NCBI GenBank assembly: GCA_964527215.1
Contig: CAZGNZ010000022.1
Coordinates: 1-64,000, forward strand
Length of the DNA stretch: 64,000 bases
Origin: CAZGNZ01 sp964527215
Lineage (GTDB): Bacteria > Fidelibacterota > Marinisomatia > SCGC-AAA003-L08 > JACNLC01
Direction of reading: 5' to 3'
Shown here: positions 62,801 to 64,000 of the stretch, one piece after another
Numbering within the stretch: position 1 is the first letter of the stretch
How the letters are laid out: every line of letters starts with the position of its first letter
Notes under the pieces: generated by a model
Told to the model about the DNA's origin: nothing
The model's database searches: none
What the model saw: only the letters and a program-made list of their open reading frames with translations
Translations under genes and position numbers: made by a program

Positions 62801-64000
62801 CCATCAAACAAATATCCGGTATCTTCATCGGTGAGAACTCCAAGATCCATGCCTGCTTCGCCAACTTCAGAATCTTCATTCACTGGACCATAGAGCAGAA
62901 TGGGATCATCATTGATTGCATTCACGGTGACCACGAATGTGTCGTCCACCGTCAGGCCATTGGAGGTTCCGCGAACCGTAATGTTGGCAATGCCGTTCTG
63001 ATCGTCGGCATAATCCAGGGTCAGTTCCGTGCCGCTGAAGGACGCGGTGACCAGGGTTTCATTGTCATTGCTGAATACGGAGTAGGCGATAGCGGCATCG
63101 TCATTATCAATATCGGTGAAGGTGCCGTCCAGATCGGTAACCGTGTCGACTGCATCCTCGTCCACCGTGACATCGCTGATCTCTACCGCCACCACCGGAG
63201 CGTCATCCACGGCATTCACGGTGACCACGAATGTATCGTCCACCGTAAGACCGTTGGAAGTTCCGCGAACCGTAATGTTGGCGGTTCCGTTTTGATCGTC
63301 GGCATAATCCAGGGTCAGTTCCGTGCCGCTGAAGGACGCGGTGACCAGGGTTTCATTGTCATTGCTGAACACGGAGTAGGCGATAGCGGCATCGTCATTG
63401 TCGATATCGGTGAAGGTGCCGTCCAGATCGGTAACCGAATCGGCCGCATCCTCATCCACCGTGACATCGCTGATCTCTACCACGACCACCGGAGCGTCAT
63501 CCACGGCATTCACGGTGACCACGAATGTGTCGTCCACCGTCAGACCGTTGGAAGTTCCGCGAACCGTGATGTTGGCGGTGCCGTTCTGATCATCGGCATA
63601 ATCCAGGGTCAGTTCCGTGCTGCTGAAGGACGCGGTGACAAGGGTTTCATTGTCGTTACTGAACACGGAGTAGGCGATGGCAGCATCGTCATTGTCGATA
63701 TCGGTGAAGGTGCCGTCCAGATCGGTAACCGTATCGGACGCATCCTCATCCACCGTGACATCGCTGATCTCCACGGCCACTACCGGAGTGTCATCCACGG
63801 CATTCACGGTGACCACAAAGCTGTCATCCACCGTCAGACCGTTGGAGGTTCCGCGGACCGTAATGTTGGCGGTTCCGTTCTGATCGTCGGCATAATCCAG
63901 GGTCAGTTCCGTGCCGCTGAAGGACGCGGTGACCAGTGTTTCATTGTCATTGCTGAATACGGAGTAGGCGATGGCAGCATTGTCATTGTCGATATCGGTG
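56827..64000 (-). CDS. giant tandem-repeat (cadherin-like) surface protein with dockerin-like EF-hands and type IX secretion tail; 5' end beyond window
   Basis: At least 2,390 residues; the frame stays open to 64000, so the N-terminus is missing. An apparent GTG start at 63831 is only a Val inside a repeat. Most of the protein is ~95-100-residue tandem beta-sandwich repeats ending in motifs like FVVTVNAVDDAPVV, as in tandem-95/cadherin-like/VCBS adhesins, with Ca-binding DxDxDD runs. Cys-rich blocks (DECGVCGGDNSSC, DCAGVCFG) interrupt it. Near the C-terminus, PGDFNGDGSTDVID and CDVNNDGELNVLD are dockerin-type EF-hands. The last ~85 residues (YPNPFNP, VFDLLGRPV, SGMYIIQMTSG) are a type A T9SS sorting domain. 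Predicted outcome: export across the outer membrane and surface attachment or release. Confidence 0.9.
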   Translation of the reverse strand, partial: TDIDNDNAAIAYSVFSNDNETLVTASFSGTELTLDYADDQNGTANITVRGTSNGLTVDDSFVVTVNAVDDTPVVAVEISDVTVDEDASDTVTDLDGTFTDIDNDDAAIAYSVFSNDNETLVTASFSSTELTLDYADDQNGTANITVRGTSNGLTVDDTFVVTVNAVDDAPVVVVEISDVTVDEDAADSVTDLDGTFTDIDNDDAAIAYSVFSNDNETLVTASFSGTELTLDYADDQNGTANITVRGTSNGLTVDDTFVVTVNAVDDAPVVAVEISDVTVDEDAVDTVTDLDGTFTDIDNDDAAIAYSVFSNDNETLVTASFSGTELTLDYADDQNGIANITVRGTSNGLTVDDTFVVTVNAINDDPILLYGPVNEDSEVGEAGMDLGVLTDEDTGYLFDGMFRISDADLDADSNDQISLSATVNHGILTFDDTQRYIYNNNSSDVFISDHISAVNAYLNSILYTPDENYNGPEILGITINDGGASGSGGGADIHREVLFEVQSVNDAPADIEISNLSVDENSAGAVIGDVTVTDSDAGDTHSFALSDNRFEVVSGQLKLTDDSSLDRESEPAVDLDISAEDTGGLSITESFTITVNNIDEHPEVSEPVADVTANEDDADTIINLTDVFTDIDSDDAEITISLLFNSNPALVVVTVDGFSLTLDYQEDQNGTATVILQADSEGLSVTDEFNVEVLAVSDGPIAIADEFEIIEDIPADLDVLINDIPVDDGLDVTSVTIEEEPLKGVVESDPVTGILTYTPYSNEFGLDEFTYSVANDAGAVSNIVLVELEILPVDDAPIVGDIPGEIIEGCAEFTPFDLDYYLTEVDGDQITWHISGNDDLILDIDADNVVTITQPVHWTGSETITFIARDVTDSSLEAQDIGVFTVGAIPLAYYDADGDGFGAGAGQELCISVEPDWVLNNLDPEPLCFNTDPDILVADECGICPDNNNVPDNTEYSYGDGPDCAGVCFGSAVEDECGVCGGDNSSCNQPTAANQSETVTEDTPTLITLNAQDPNNDELEVVISDSPGFGTIDYPGTGVELTYNPFDGYNGLDQFTYYVTDGVWDSEPAQVNITVVFANDSPVAFDITSTTPEDQPVNIDLYGSDEDTGDALLSIILLDGFGPFNGSLENLDRITASYIYTPNADFNGFDSAKYLLYDGNTYSDTATLTITITPVNDAPVITGQSTISTPEETPITISVDDLVISDVDNSDPADFSLNIQSGNNYSVAGTEITPATDFTGSLTVPILVNDGQANSNVFHLTVDVTPVNDLPIAVPDEYSVNEDEILTQNAVGGLLSNDSDPEGSLLFASLVAQPDHGTVQVNVNGAFSYQPNPEDADWNGSLSFTYEIADQQNGTAQGQVTIHVIPVNDAPVIPGTVEVNDAADGTQFELTADDPDGTTPVIVIENNGNTFAGGTITDLGGGIFQYNNPVFAGVDIARYHASDGLDDSNSGYIYFNGPEVLLVNRDGLSALNLNVNMSEDNVRTITLVGFDLENELTDVSVSIVSGPDHGELSIPVFDDDLSNTDVVNWDVNYQPDNNFAGVDEFTYEITDNTLSQTAIGVVSITIANVNDAPAIAAIDDQVIPEGVEYIYQVIASDVDIADDLTYSLDVSPVSMGIDPVSGLISGWVPADEDQGEHLVTVRVADNGSNPQPLSSLESFYLTVENQNDAPIVYGQNSISISEESEYEVQLLDIFVTDPDNTYPDDFTLAVNTGSNYSVQGNLITPDLDFVGELTVPVTVNDGLTDSAPYDLIITVENVNDQPVFSLEAPDAVDEDGENLMISVVPVDVDAGAVLTVSVLNDNAGLFPSGSISVDPVTAGSGVERLITLNPADNQSGSAVVIVNVSDGLSNLALQTEVMVNPVNDSPVLSAIGPQTLAEDSSLELNLDAFDPDHDPDDLVFAVSEGISITAAVEGSVLTFLPDENFNGSEQFTVSVSDGIDMDTEEFTVTVTPENDVPVIVSVAGAFVTISETYIYQVEVEDPDDTEFIYQLNNEPAGMEISASGYLTWGPEPGTLTSGAVTLTVTDASGAFDQELFTVTVNQVDCAGVLEGEAEYDECGVCSGGTTGHEANSDMDDCGVCFGENADMDCAGVCFGDAYESDCGCVGGTTGLAEDFCYGCTNEIAFNYDEDASIDDGSCILPGDFNGDGSTDVIDIIELLEVYLYDVEPTEDQLYRCDVNNDGELNVLDIVIIIDIILNRYAARMEPVESPALEIHNQTVTVTLSGDLAALELEISKPAEITEQYLPDGWELHKSDSKILLLNMSGGESLYGPVFRFSNDLSVTDALFVDWNGNGFSGDLVILPDSFSLGNAYPNPFNPRTVLPFAVPEECQVQIIVFDLLGRPVFELVDDWYQPGNYEAVWNAEGFASGMYIIQMTSGDFQKSQKIILQK
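62941..64000 (-). repeat. near-identical 297-bp tandem repeats inside the giant surface-protein gene
   Basis: Three full 99-codon units (63831-63535, 63534-63238, 63237-62941) and 169 bases of a fourth reach the window edge. Unit landmarks are DISDVTVDED-like starts, LDGTFTDIDNDDAAIAYSVF, and TLDYADDQNG-ANITVRGTSNGLTVDD. Copies differ at scattered, mostly silent positions, showing recent duplication or gene conversion. Copy number beyond the window is unknown. Confidence 0.92.

Noticed and set aside
63535..63831. GTG at 63831 as the start of the giant protein
   Set aside because: The frame continues upstream to the window edge with another repeat copy, so the GTG is an internal valine codon.
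62941..64000. CRISPR-like periodic repeats
   Set aside because: Period is 297 bp, repeats are coding and without spacers; they are protein domain repeats. No CRISPR array or cas gene was seen anywhere in the window.

Overview
The window is about 64 kb of a bacterial chromosome, most likely from the FCB superphylum and probably Candidatus Marinimicrobia (SAR406) or a close relative. This assignment rests on signatures read by eye: a giant secreted protein with a type IX secretion C-terminal tail (YPNPFNP, LGR, SGMYI), dockerin-like EF-hands and Cys-rich DECGVCGG blocks; many UUG/GUG starts; and frequent ATGA overlaps. No database search was possible.

Housekeeping half (about 0.5-31.3 kb). rpsT on the + strand converges on a long minus-strand block across a symmetric terminator. 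In transcription order from the right, one run is: tRNA-Ala(CGC), the small SRP RNA (ffs), dnaX, ybaB, recR, pgsA, pgpA, cinA, thpR and recA. Next come a secreted repeat/HEAT protein, an M16C peptidase with a Nudix hydrolase, an outer-membrane-type protein with alaS and gcvPB, a PPC/DUF296 protein, ridA, a DUF5683 protein, purF, a UbiA prenyltransferase, a 59-aa ferredoxin, a geranylgeranyl-reductase-like flavoprotein, an exonuclease-DinG fusion, a histidine-ammonia-lyase homologue and guaB. The prenyltransferase-ferredoxin-reductase trio is translationally overlapped and looks like a dedicated isoprenoid-lipid or quinone module. The ammonia-lyase has Cys in place of the usual Ser in the triad that forms its cofactor.

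Cell-surface half (about 31.6-64 kb). This region is dominated by polytopic glycosyltransferases. Four are TMTC/DUF1736-like membrane proteins with C-terminal TPRs. Others are a YfhO-like protein, two further GT-C-like proteins, a DPM1/GtrB-like GT2, two other GT2s, a GT4, a STELLO/DUF288 protein and an AsnB-type amidotransferase. Two arylsulfotransferase-like proteins sit in an overlapping operon with a small GPGGG membrane protein and one TMTC-like gene. Two type IV pilin-like genes lie among the glycosyltransferases. Each has a sigma-54-like -24/-12 element about 55-60 bp upstream of its start.

The right edge holds the C-terminal 2,390 residues of a giant tandem-repeat (cadherin-like) protein, read on the minus strand and truncated by the window end. 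Its left-most visible repeats are near-identical 297-bp DNA units.

The most interesting hypothesis is a bacterial surface-protein glycosylation system. Multiple TMTC-like enzymes, whose animal relatives O-mannosylate cadherins, and a polyprenyl-phosphate sugar synthase lie beside a cadherin-like adhesin and pilins. This is inference from gene neighbourhood and family resemblance only.
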